Assembly: GCA_002335345.1 (NCBI GenBank)
Contig: DDCS01000116.1
Coordinates: 2,296 to 7,440 of the forward strand
Source of the DNA: Flavobacteriaceae bacterium UBA2000
GTDB lineage: Bacteria; Bacteroidota; Bacteroidia; Flavobacteriales; Flavobacteriaceae
Reading direction: 5' to 3'
DNA: 5,145 nucleotides
This document shows positions 1 to 5,145 of this stretch, in pieces. Position 1 is the stretch's first letter. Each line of letters begins with the position of its first letter. The position numbers were made by a program, and so were the translations under genes. Under the pieces are notes generated by a model, which was not told where the DNA came from, ran no database searches, and was given only the letters and a program-made list of their open reading frames with translations.

Positions 1-1190
1 CCCACTTCAACCATACACTGACGCATCATCTGATAGGTGCGCTCGATGTCGTTATCCAGCCCAATTGAAAAACGAATCAGTCCGTCGCTAAGCCCCATTT
101 CTGCTTGTTCCTCAAGAGGAATCTCAGAAGAGGTGGAACTGCCCGGGGCGCTGAATAAGGTCTTATAAAATCCTAAACTCACCGCCAGGTAGCCTAGGTT
201 GCGTTCTTGCATAAGCTCCATGAGTTTATTGGCTGTTTCGAGATTCCCTGCGTCTATGGTCAGCATACCGCCATAGCCGTACTCGGGATTCATCATGCGG
301 CTAAATAATTCATGGCTGGGATGGCTCTTTAGACCAGGATAAACAGTTTTTAAGCCATCGGCCTCAAACTTTTGAGCGAGATACATGGCGTTATGACTGT
401 GTTGTTTAATCCGAATATGAAGCGTTCTGAGGTTTTTTAAAATTGAGGCGGCACGCAGACTGTCCATACTGGCCCCCAAGAGCATACACGCGCCATCATT
501 CACATTGCGCAGTTGATCAATAAATTCTTGAGTGCCACAGATCACACCACCCATAGTGTCACTGCTTCCGTTGATGAATTTGGTCAAGCTGTGCATCACA
601 ATATCCGCACCGAGTTGATAGGGCGCAATACTCAAAGGGGCGAAGGTGTTGTCCACCATCAGTGCCAGTCCATGCATTTTGGCCAGTGCAGCTAATGCGG
701 TGATGTCGGCGACTTCCAAAAGAGGATTGCTGACACTCTCGCAATAAAGCACTTTTGTGTTGGGGGTTATCGCTCGTTCCACCGCTTCAAGATTGGTTAT
801 GTCCACAAAACTTGTTTCGATGCCCATACGAGGGGTAAAGTTCTTTAAAAAAGCATAGGTGCCCCCGTAAATGGTGCGGCTCGAGACGATATGATCCCCT
901 TGGCCGCAATACTGGAGCAAGGCCGGTGTGATCGCGCCCATCCCCGTAGCGGCAACCGTAGCGGTTTCTGTTCCTTCCATAGCGGCTAAGGCTTGGCCGA
1001 GATAAAGGTTTGACGGCGTGCTGTGTCGGGAATACAAATAACACCCTTCTGCATTGCCTTCAAAGGTGTCGAACATGGTTTTGGCCGATAAAAAGGTATA
1101 GGTCGATGAGTCTGAAATACTCGGGTTTACCCCGCCAAATTCTCCAAAATATTGAAGGTCTTGTATCTTATTTGCTGGATCAAAGGACAT
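1..1190 (-). CDS. PLP-dependent Cys/Met metabolism enzyme, methionine gamma-lyase-like (3' end outside window)
   Basis: Reading the minus strand from an ATG at 1190-1188 gives 396 uninterrupted codons to the window edge, so the C-terminus is off the left end. Methionine gamma-lyases are about 400 residues, so little is probably missing. Family features seen: YSR (53-55, phosphate-binding Tyr and Arg from the neighbouring subunit), IYGGTYAFL (107-115, the Tyr that stacks on PLP), ESVSNP (151-156), VDNTF (179-183, Asp that contacts the pyridine nitrogen), SLTKF (201-205, Lys204 is the expected Schiff-base lysine) and LIRFSIGLDN (371-380, Arg that binds the substrate carboxylate). The enzyme should be a cytosolic tetramer doing gamma-elimination on a sulfur amino acid, for example methionine to methanethiol, 2-oxobutyrate and ammonia. 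Position 110 is Gly where methionine gamma-lyase has its signature Cys, and the usual His after the TK-x-x-x-G motif is Ser209, so the exact substrate is open: cystathionine or homocysteine are alternatives. It is divergent from an Lrp-type regulator. Family membership is very likely; substrate is not settled. Confidence 0.9.
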   Translation of the reverse strand, partial: MSFDPANKIQDLQYFGEFGGVNPSISDSSTYTFLSAKTMFDTFEGNAEGCYLYSRHSTPSNLYLGQALAAMEGTETATVAATGMGAITPALLQYCGQGDHIVSSRTIYGGTYAFLKNFTPRMGIETSFVDITNLEAVERAITPNTKVLYCESVSNPLLEVADITALAALAKMHGLALMVDNTFAPLSIAPYQLGADIVMHSLTKFINGSSDTMGGVICGTQEFIDQLRNVNDGACMLLGASMDSLRAASILKNLRTLHIRIKQHSHNAMYLAQKFEADGLKTVYPGLKSHPSHELFSRMMNPEYGYGGMLTIDAGNLETANKLMELMQERNLGYLAVSLGFYKTLFSAPGSSTSSEIPLEEQAEMGLSDGLIRFSIGLDNDIERTYQMMRQCMVEV

Positions 1191-1205
1191 AGTATAGGTT
1201 TTTAT

Positions 1206-1236
1206 CAAATCTATAAAAAGAGGGATTGATTAACAA
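1206..1236 (-). promoter_or_regulatory. Bacteroidota-type promoter of the PLP lyase
   Basis: On the minus strand a TTG (1236-1234) is followed after 20 nt by TAGATTTG (1213-1206), an exact match to the Bacteroidota pattern TTG-N(17-23)-TAnnTTTG. Transcription would begin around 1200, leaving a leader of only about 10 nt before the ATG at 1190, unusually short but A-rich. Seen: the motif and spacing. Inferred: its use. Confidence 0.6.
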
Positions 1237-1252
1237 TATGACTGGTATTATT

Positions 1253-1267
1253 TAGAAAATTAATTGG
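1253..1267 (+). promoter_or_regulatory. Candidate Lrp box 1
   Basis: TAGAAAATTAATTGG matches the Escherichia coli Lrp consensus YAGHAWATTWTDCTR at 12 of 15 positions; the left half is perfect and the right half poor. Its centre (1260) lies about 60 bp upstream of the predicted lyase start site, a place where Lrp-type proteins often activate. The consensus is degenerate and A/T-rich, so chance matches in this region are easy. Confidence 0.3.
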
Positions 1268-1283
1268 TTAATTAATATTTATA

Positions 1284-1298
1284 TAGAAATAATTTCTA
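1284..1298 (+). promoter_or_regulatory. Candidate Lrp box 2, perfect 15-bp palindrome
   Basis: TAGAAATAATTTCTA is a perfect palindrome with 7-bp arms around one central base. It fits the Lrp consensus YAGHAWATTWTDCTR at every position except the central three, including both conserved ends TAG and CTA. Its centre (1291) is 31 bp, close to three helical turns, from box 1, the kind of phasing Lrp octamers use. It would overlap the -33 region of the regulator's own candidate promoter, suggesting autorepression. This is the strongest of the three sites. Confidence 0.45.
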
Positions 1299-1304
1299 AA
1301 ATGG

Positions 1305-1312
1305 TATTTTTG
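1305..1312 (+). promoter_or_regulatory. Candidate -7 element for the Lrp-type regulator
   Basis: TATTTTTG matches TAnnTTTG exactly. No TTG lies at the normal distance upstream; the nearest candidate is TTTA at 1278-1281. Transcription would begin near 1318, giving a leader of about 24 nt. A/T-rich context makes the isolated motif weak evidence. Confidence 0.35.
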
Positions 1313-1324
1313 AAGAATTAACCA

Positions 1325-1339
1325 TAGAATATTTTTTGG
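1325..1339 (+). promoter_or_regulatory. Candidate Lrp box 3, just before the regulator's start codon
   Basis: TAGAATATTTTTTGG matches YAGHAWATTWTDCTR at 13 of 15 positions, failing only in the right-hand CT. It lies two bases before the ATG at 1342 and downstream of the predicted start site, where a bound regulator would block its own transcription. Its centre is 41 bp (about four turns) from box 2. The T-run inflates the match score. Confidence 0.3.
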
Positions 1340-1341
1340 TC

Positions 1342-1803
1342 ATGACTTTTGACACCGCAGATTTAATATTACTCGAGGCCTTACAGACCGATTGTAAGCA
1401 AACCCATAAACAACTGGCATTAAAGACTGATTTATCGGTTACCGCCGTACATGAGCGCATCAAGAAATTGGAGCGCCATGGTATTATCAAACAATATGTG
1501 GCTTTGCTCGATCCGGAACAAATCGCCCTGGGCTTTATGGTGTTTTGTCACGTAAAGCTCGTGCAGCACGCCAAATCCTCCCTGAGTGCCTTTGAATCGG
1601 ACATTATGGGTCTGACTGAGGTCGTGGAATGTTTCCACGTATCGGGTTCTTATGATTACTTGCTCAAGGTTATGGTGCGCGATATGGCTCATTTTCGTTC
1701 TTTTTTGGTCAATAAACTGACCAGTTTGAAATCGATCGCAAGCACCGAAAGTTCTTTTGTGATTACCCAGGTCCAAAACACAACCAAGCTCATGCCCGCT
1801 TAG
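1342..1803 (+). CDS. Lrp/AsnC-family transcriptional regulator
   Basis: The protein is 153 residues, the usual length for this family. An N-terminal helix-turn-helix (about 4-50) opens with TADLILLEALQ and contains LSVTAVHERIKKLERHGII, the recognition helix and its following strand, then QYVALLDPE. A RAM effector-binding domain follows (about 62-145) with VSGSYDYLLKV (100-110), the conserved glycine-rich turn that lines the amino-acid pocket between dimers. It should be a DNA-binding dimer or octamer responding to an amino acid. Divergent orientation from a methionine gamma-lyase-like gene mirrors mdeR/mdeA of Pseudomonas putida, so it probably controls that lyase and itself; which ligand it senses cannot be read from the sequence. 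I chose ATG 1342 over an in-frame TTG at 1336, which would add two residues. There is no Shine-Dalgarno sequence. The next gene, lpdA, has its own promoter. Confidence 0.92.
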   Translation: MTFDTADLILLEALQTDCKQTHKQLALKTDLSVTAVHERIKKLERHGIIKQYVALLDPEQIALGFMVFCHVKLVQHAKSSLSAFESDIMGLTEVVECFHVSGSYDYLLKVMVRDMAHFRSFLVNKLTSLKSIASTESSFVITQVQNTTKLMPA

Positions 1804-1837
1804 AGGTTTATCCCGCTTAAAATTTCTTTATTGAGCA

Positions 1838-1868
1838 TTGGCTTTTGCTACCCAGTGTCGTAACTTTG
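1838..1868 (+). promoter_or_regulatory. Bacteroidota-type promoter of lpdA (and probably pabB)
   Basis: TTG (1838-1840), a 20-nt spacer, then TAACTTTG (1861-1868) match the Bacteroidota promoter pattern, with the same spacing as the lyase promoter. Transcription would start near 1874, giving a leader of about 22 nt that contains TAAAAACA (1881-1888), the A-rich stretch typical upstream of start codons in this phylum in place of a Shine-Dalgarno sequence. Confidence 0.65.
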
Positions 1869-1895
1869 CACCAGTTTAAATAAAAACACAATACA

Positions 1896-3296
1896 ATGAG
1901 TAATTACGATGTAGTGGTAATTGGTTCAGGTCCTGGAGGCTACGTATCAGCGATACGATGTGCCCAATTAGGTATGAAGACAGCTTTGGTTGAAAAATAC
2001 GATACTTTGGGAGGGACTTGTCTCAATGTGGGCTGTATTCCAAGTAAGGCCCTTTTAGATTCCTCTCATCACTTTGAAGACACTCAAAAACACCTCGAAG
2101 AACACGGGATCGAAGTTCAAGGTCCGGTGACTTTTAATTTGGCCAAGATGATGGAGCGCAAATCAGGGGTCGTGTCTCAAACCACCAAAGGCATTGATTT
2201 TCTCATGGACAAAAATAAAATCGACGTTTTACATGGGGTAGGTGCCTTTGAAGACCAAAACACCCTAACGGTAAATGGTAAAGAAAAGCAAACACTTACG
2301 GCAAAGCATTTTATCATAGCCACAGGGAGTAAACCAGCGAGTCTACCTTTTATCAATATCGACAAAAAACGCGTGATAACCTCGACAGAAGCCCTTTCCA
2401 TGACCGAAGTGCCAAAGCACTTAGTGATTATTGGGGGTGGGGTTATTGGTTTAGAGTTAGGTCAGGTTTACCGCAGACTCGGGGCAGAAGTTTCTGTAGT
2501 CGAGTATATGGACCGCATCATTCCGACTATGGATGGTGCTCAAAGTAAAGAGCTCACCAAAGTGCTCAAGAAACAAGGCGTTAAATTCTTCTTGTCTCAT
2601 CAGGTACAAGGGGTCGCTGCAGATCGTGATCAGGTGACTGTAACCGCACTGGATAAAAAAGGTCAAGAAGTACAGTTTACAGGGGATTATTGTCTGGTCA
2701 GTGTGGGGCGCAAACCTTACACCGAAGGACTCGGCCTGGATAAGGCTGGTGTCGCCGTGAATGAGCGCGGTCAAGTTCAGGTCAATGACCACTTGCAAAC
2801 CAATATCCCACACATCTACGCTATCGGAGATGTCGTGCGCGGTGCCATGCTCGCTCATAAAGCGGAAGAGGAAGGCGTTATGGTGGCAGAACTCATCGCT
2901 GGTCAAAAACCACACATTAACTATAATCTAATCCCTGGAGTGGTCTACACTTGGCCAGAAGTGGCTTCGGTGGGGCAGACAGAAGAACAATTGATCGCTA
3001 GCGGAGTGGCCTATAAAAGTGGTCAGTTTCCTATGCGTGCCCTAGGGCGTTCAAGAGCAAGTGGTGACCTTGATGGTTTTGTAAAAATCCTAAGTGATGC
3101 CCAAACCGATGAATTACTCGGGGTACACATGGTCGGCGCGCGTGTTGCCGATTTAATTGCAGAGGCGGTAACCGCTATGGAATTTAGAGCGAGCGCGGAA
3201 GATTTGGCCCGAATGAGTCACGCCCACCCAACCTACGCTGAGGCGGTTAAAGAGGCGGCTTTAGCGGCTACTGAAAACCGACCATTGCATATATAA
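1896..3296 (+). CDS. lpdA: Dihydrolipoyl dehydrogenase (E3 / L-protein)
   Basis: This FAD flavoprotein reoxidises protein-bound dihydrolipoamide with NAD+ for the 2-oxoacid dehydrogenase complexes and the glycine cleavage system. At 466 residues it is full length. The FAD-binding Rossmann motif is IGSGPGGY (9-16). The redox disulfide is Cys42-Cys47 in GGTCLNVGCIPSKALL (39-54). The NAD-binding motif is IIGGGVIGLELG (178-189), with a glutamate (Glu203) ending the next strand as expected for NAD rather than NADP. The second FAD contact is IYAIGDV (307-313), and the dimer-interface HAHPTYAEA (442-450) carries the catalytic His444-Glu449 pair. The GGTCLNVGC form belongs to the mitochondrial/proteobacterial-like Lpd type that flavobacteria also carry. 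ATG 1896 is the first possible start, since an in-frame TAA lies at 1881. No E1, E2 or lipoyl-protein gene is nearby, so the partner complex is unknown. pabB follows almost directly. Confidence 0.97.
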   Translation: MSNYDVVVIGSGPGGYVSAIRCAQLGMKTALVEKYDTLGGTCLNVGCIPSKALLDSSHHFEDTQKHLEEHGIEVQGPVTFNLAKMMERKSGVVSQTTKGIDFLMDKNKIDVLHGVGAFEDQNTLTVNGKEKQTLTAKHFIIATGSKPASLPFINIDKKRVITSTEALSMTEVPKHLVIIGGGVIGLELGQVYRRLGAEVSVVEYMDRIIPTMDGAQSKELTKVLKKQGVKFFLSHQVQGVAADRDQVTVTALDKKGQEVQFTGDYCLVSVGRKPYTEGLGLDKAGVAVNERGQVQVNDHLQTNIPHIYAIGDVVRGAMLAHKAEEEGVMVAELIAGQKPHINYNLIPGVVYTWPEVASVGQTEEQLIASGVAYKSGQFPMRALGRSRASGDLDGFVKILSDAQTDELLGVHMVGARVADLIAEAVTAMEFRASAEDLARMSHAHPTYAEAVKEAALAATENRPLHI

Positions 3297-3299
3297 TCA

Positions 3300-4661
3300 G
3301 TGATTCGGCGCGAGCGCTTTACTTTTGAGTTTTCTTCGAGCCAAAGGCTCAAAAAAGCCTTGTTTGCCTTTGGTTCCAGACAAGACGCCACAGTGAAGTT
3401 GTTCTTAGACGGGAACACCCATCCAGATCCTTACGGAGCCTTTGACGCGCTGCTGGCATTAGACCCAGAAAATACCATTAATATCGAGCAGGCCGTCTCA
3501 GGGGACTGGAAGCGCCTGAATGCCTGGCAAAAAGATCAAAAGGACTGGTGTTTTGGACATATCGCCTACGATTTTAAAAATGCCGAAGAAAATTTGCAGT
3601 CGCAAAATCCGGATTTCATCGGTTTTCCCGAGGCTCATTTTTTTGTGCCCGGTAGATTGCTTTTTGTGAATAACAACACCCTTACCGGGCTATATATTAA
3701 GCACAAAGCCCAGCATTGGACTCAGGACCTTCAGCAGATCAAAGATCTTTATCAAGACGTAGCGCAGCAGGAATTAGAACAAAAGGCTTCCGGTTCCTCT
3801 GGCGGTTTCACCTTTGATTGTGATTCTGGAATCGAATTAAAAGGGCGCTGGAGCAAAAAACAATACACAGAGAAATTTGACCAAATCCAAAAACATATTC
3901 AGCGAGGAGATATCTACGAGACTAATTTCTGTCAAGAATTCTATCGTGAGCATATTGCTCTGGATCCAGTAGCTTTATTTGAAAAGCTCAATGCCTTTTC
4001 TAAGGCGCCTTTCTCGGCCTATTATCAAGTGAATCATTGTTTTGCACTTTGCGCTTCTCCGGAGCGTTACTTAACAAAAAAAGGGACCGCACTTATTTCA
4101 CAGCCCATAAAAGGGACCCTCAAACGTCTGAGTGACCCCAAAAAGGATCAAATTGCTGTTGACGATTTTGTCCAAAACCCAAAGGAGCGTCGTGAAAATA
4201 TCATGATCACCGATTTGGTGCGTAATGATCTCTCAAGAGTGGCCGCACGGGACAGCGTAAGGGTAAAAGAATTGTGTGCCTTAAAATCTTATGCCCATGT
4301 GCATCAGATGGTCACTACGGTAACCGCGCAGTTAAAACAGGGGCTTGATGCTGTAGAAGCGCTGAGAACGACCTTTCCCATGGGCAGCATGACGGGCGTC
4401 CCCAAGATCAGAGCCCTGCAGCTCATGGAAGACTTTGAGGCCCATAAACGAGGCTTGTATAGCGGTACTATTGGCTATTTTACACCCGAAGGAGATTTTG
4501 ATTTTAATGTGGTGATTAGAACACTGCTTTATAACCAGAAAGCCCAGTATTTAAGCTTGAGTGTTGGGGGGGCGTTAACCAGCAGTGCCAATGCTCAAGA
4601 CGAGTATCAAGAATGCCTGCTCAAAGCAGAGTCTTTGCGCACCGTGCTCAGTCGCGGATAA
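3300..4661 (+). CDS. pabB: Aminodeoxychorismate synthase component I (chorismate-binding)
   Basis: PabB converts chorismate and ammonia to 4-amino-4-deoxychorismate, the precursor of p-aminobenzoate and folate. The 453-residue protein has an N-terminal TrpE/PabB-type domain (about 1-130) with FLDGN (35-39) and DPYGAFDALLALD (43-55), then the chorismate-binding domain (about 180-450): ASPERYL (252-258), QPIKGT (268-273), RRENIMITDLVRNDLSRV (297-314), GSMTGVPKIRA (362-372), YSGTIGY (387-393) and DEYQECLLKAE (434-444). Lys271 in PIKGT is the residue that forms the covalent intermediate in PabB; anthranilate and isochorismate synthases have Ala there, so PabB is favoured over TrpE. The start is GTG, three bases after the lpdA stop codon and in the same frame; no upstream alternative exists, and a later TTG at 3360 would cut into the conserved N-terminus. 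Translation probably depends on ribosomes finishing lpdA. No glutaminase partner (PabA/TrpG) is in the window. Confidence 0.9.
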   Translation: MIRRERFTFEFSSSQRLKKALFAFGSRQDATVKLFLDGNTHPDPYGAFDALLALDPENTINIEQAVSGDWKRLNAWQKDQKDWCFGHIAYDFKNAEENLQSQNPDFIGFPEAHFFVPGRLLFVNNNTLTGLYIKHKAQHWTQDLQQIKDLYQDVAQQELEQKASGSSGGFTFDCDSGIELKGRWSKKQYTEKFDQIQKHIQRGDIYETNFCQEFYREHIALDPVALFEKLNAFSKAPFSAYYQVNHCFALCASPERYLTKKGTALISQPIKGTLKRLSDPKKDQIAVDDFVQNPKERRENIMITDLVRNDLSRVAARDSVRVKELCALKSYAHVHQMVTTVTAQLKQGLDAVEALRTTFPMGSMTGVPKIRALQLMEDFEAHKRGLYSGTIGYFTPEGDFDFNVVIRTLLYNQKAQYLSLSVGGALTSSANAQDEYQECLLKAESLRTVLSRG

Positions 4662-4696
4662 TCCTTATTTTAGACCCGCTAAAGTCGGCGCAATGT

Positions 4697-4704
4697 TAAA
4701 TTTG
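4697..4704 (+). promoter_or_regulatory. Candidate -7 element upstream of tilS
   Basis: TAAATTTG in the 65-nt gap between pabB and tilS matches TAnnTTTG exactly. No TTG occurs at the usual upstream distance. Transcription would start near 4710, about 17 nt before the tilS ATG. The gene may also be read from the lpdA-pabB transcript, as no terminator hairpin is visible in the gap. Confidence 0.4.
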
Positions 4705-4726
4705 TCCTGACGGCTATCAATAAATC

Positions 4727-5145
4727 ATGGAACAAAATTTTACCACGCATTGCGACCACGAATTCAGTTGGGACCCCAACCGACCGCTCGTTGTGGCCTG
4801 CAGTGGAGGCCTGGATAGTGTGGTACTCACTCATTTGATGCATCAGTACCATGGGCATTTGATTCTTGCCCACATGAATTATGGCTTACGCGGCGTGGAA
4901 AGCGATCAAGATGAGGCCTTTGTCGCCGCATTGGGTGCCGAACTTGGGCATGAAGTGGTCATCGAACGCGTCGATCCTAATTCGGTAAAAAATGAAGCAG
5001 GAATGTCGCTGCAGATGAAAGCCCGCGAATTGCGCTATGCATTTTTTGAACACGTCATGCTTAGTCGAAATGCGCAAGGGGTGCTGACCGCCCATCATGC
5101 GGACGATAATCTGGAGACTTTTTTAATTAATTTATCCAGAAGCAC
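4727..5145 (+). CDS. tilS: tRNA(Ile)-lysidine synthetase, N-terminal part (runs off right edge)
   Basis: TilS uses ATP and lysine to convert C34 of the CAU-anticodon isoleucine tRNA to lysidine, so the tRNA reads AUA and is charged with isoleucine; it acts in the cytosol and is normally essential. The 139 complete codons present cover most of the N-terminal ATPase domain: the PP-loop ACSGGLDSVVL (24-34), AHMNYGLRGVESDQDE (48-63), MKARELRYAFF (97-107) and TAHHADDNLETFLINLSRS (121-139), all characteristic of TilS rather than other PP-loop enzymes. Full-length family members are about 430 residues, so roughly two thirds, including the C-terminal tRNA-binding part, lie outside. ATG 4727 is the first possible start because an in-frame TAA occurs at 4721. 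No Shine-Dalgarno sequence is visible. No frame break is seen in the portion available. Confidence 0.95.
   Translation, partial: MEQNFTTHCDHEFSWDPNRPLVVACSGGLDSVVLTHLMHQYHGHLILAHMNYGLRGVESDQDEAFVAALGAELGHEVVIERVDPNSVKNEAGMSLQMKARELRYAFFEHVMLSRNAQGVLTAHHADDNLETFLINLSRS

Larger units (their letters stand above)
1265..1324. repeat. 9-bp inverted repeat with 51 bp between centres
   Basis: TGGTTAATT (1265-1273) and its exact reverse complement AATTAACCA (1316-1324) flank the palindromic Lrp-like site almost symmetrically; their midpoint is 1294.5. The spacing is near five helical turns, which would suit a looping or wrapping regulator. In such A/T-rich DNA a 9-bp inverted repeat can easily arise by chance. 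Confidence 0.3.

Noticed and set aside
513..1192. Short open frames on both strands (513-695, 559-744, 787-1044, 1010-1192)
   Set aside because: All overlap the continuous 396-codon PLP lyase on the minus strand, which explains this region completely.
1432..1776. 114-codon open frame antisense to the Lrp-type gene
   Set aside because: It is a shadow of the well-supported regulator; its translation has no recognisable domain and no promoter-like sequence suggests expression.
1836..1857. Hairpin (CATTGG / CCAGTG, 6-bp stem with one G-T pair, 10-base loop) downstream of the Lrp-type gene, as a terminator
   Set aside because: The stem is weak, the loop is long, no T-run follows, and it overlaps the -33 element of the lpdA promoter.
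2457..2915. 152-codon open frame antisense to lpdA
   Set aside because: It lies wholly within a clearly real lpdA with intact motifs, and its translation shows no recognisable domain.
4693..4710. Five-codon mini open frame before tilS, as a regulatory leader peptide
   Set aside because: It overlaps the candidate -7 element, so it would lie upstream of the transcript start, and it has no run of one amino acid or attenuator-like hairpin.
4662..4726. Terminator between pabB and tilS
   Set aside because: Only a 3-bp CCG/CGG pairing around 4676-4688 is visible, without a T-run.
1..5145. An undescribed defence, mobile or secretion system
   Set aside because: Every gene belongs to a well-known metabolic, regulatory or tRNA-modification family. 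There are no transposase, integrase, toxin-antitoxin, phage or repeat-array signs.

Overview
The window reads as an ordinary chromosomal segment of a member of the Bacteroidota, probably a flavobacterium or close relative with mid-range G+C. Three things point there. Leaders lack Shine-Dalgarno sequences and are A/T-rich. Four intergenic places carry an exact match to the Bacteroidota -7 element TAnnTTTG, two of them with a TTG exactly 20 nt upstream. The Lpd, PabB and TilS sequences also look like flavobacterial versions of those families. This assignment is inference, not a database result.

Layout: (1) Positions 1-1190, minus strand, hold an almost complete PLP-dependent Cys/Met-metabolism enzyme (methionine gamma-lyase/cystathionine gamma-lyase family) whose 3' end lies off the left edge. 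(2) Positions 1191-1341 are a very A/T-rich divergent regulatory region with a good promoter for the lyase, a weaker one for the regulator and several Lrp-box-like sequences. (3) Positions 1342-1803, plus strand, encode an Lrp/AsnC-family regulator. (4) After a short promoter-bearing gap come lpdA (dihydrolipoyl dehydrogenase, 1896-3296) and, four nucleotides beyond its stop codon, pabB (aminodeoxychorismate synthase component I, GTG start at 3300). (5) After a 65-nt gap with another candidate promoter, tilS (tRNA-Ile lysidine synthetase) starts at 4727 and runs off the right edge. No stretch longer than about 150 bases lacks a gene. I see no RNA gene, CRISPR array, insertion sequence or integration site.

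How the genes work together: the lyase and the Lrp-type regulator form a divergent pair like the mdeA/mdeR arrangement known from Pseudomonas putida. The likely logic is amino-acid-responsive control of sulfur amino acid degradation, with the regulator also controlling itself. lpdA and pabB are closely spaced and probably co-transcribed. Lpd serves 2-oxoacid dehydrogenases and, as L-protein, the folate-dependent glycine cleavage system, while PabB makes a folate precursor, so a one-carbon link is possible but unproven. tilS is an essential translation gene that may belong to the same transcription unit.

I found no convincing undescribed system. The points most worth a second look are the operator structure between the lyase and the regulator, the atypical active-site residues of the lyase, and the in-frame one-codon lpdA-pabB junction.
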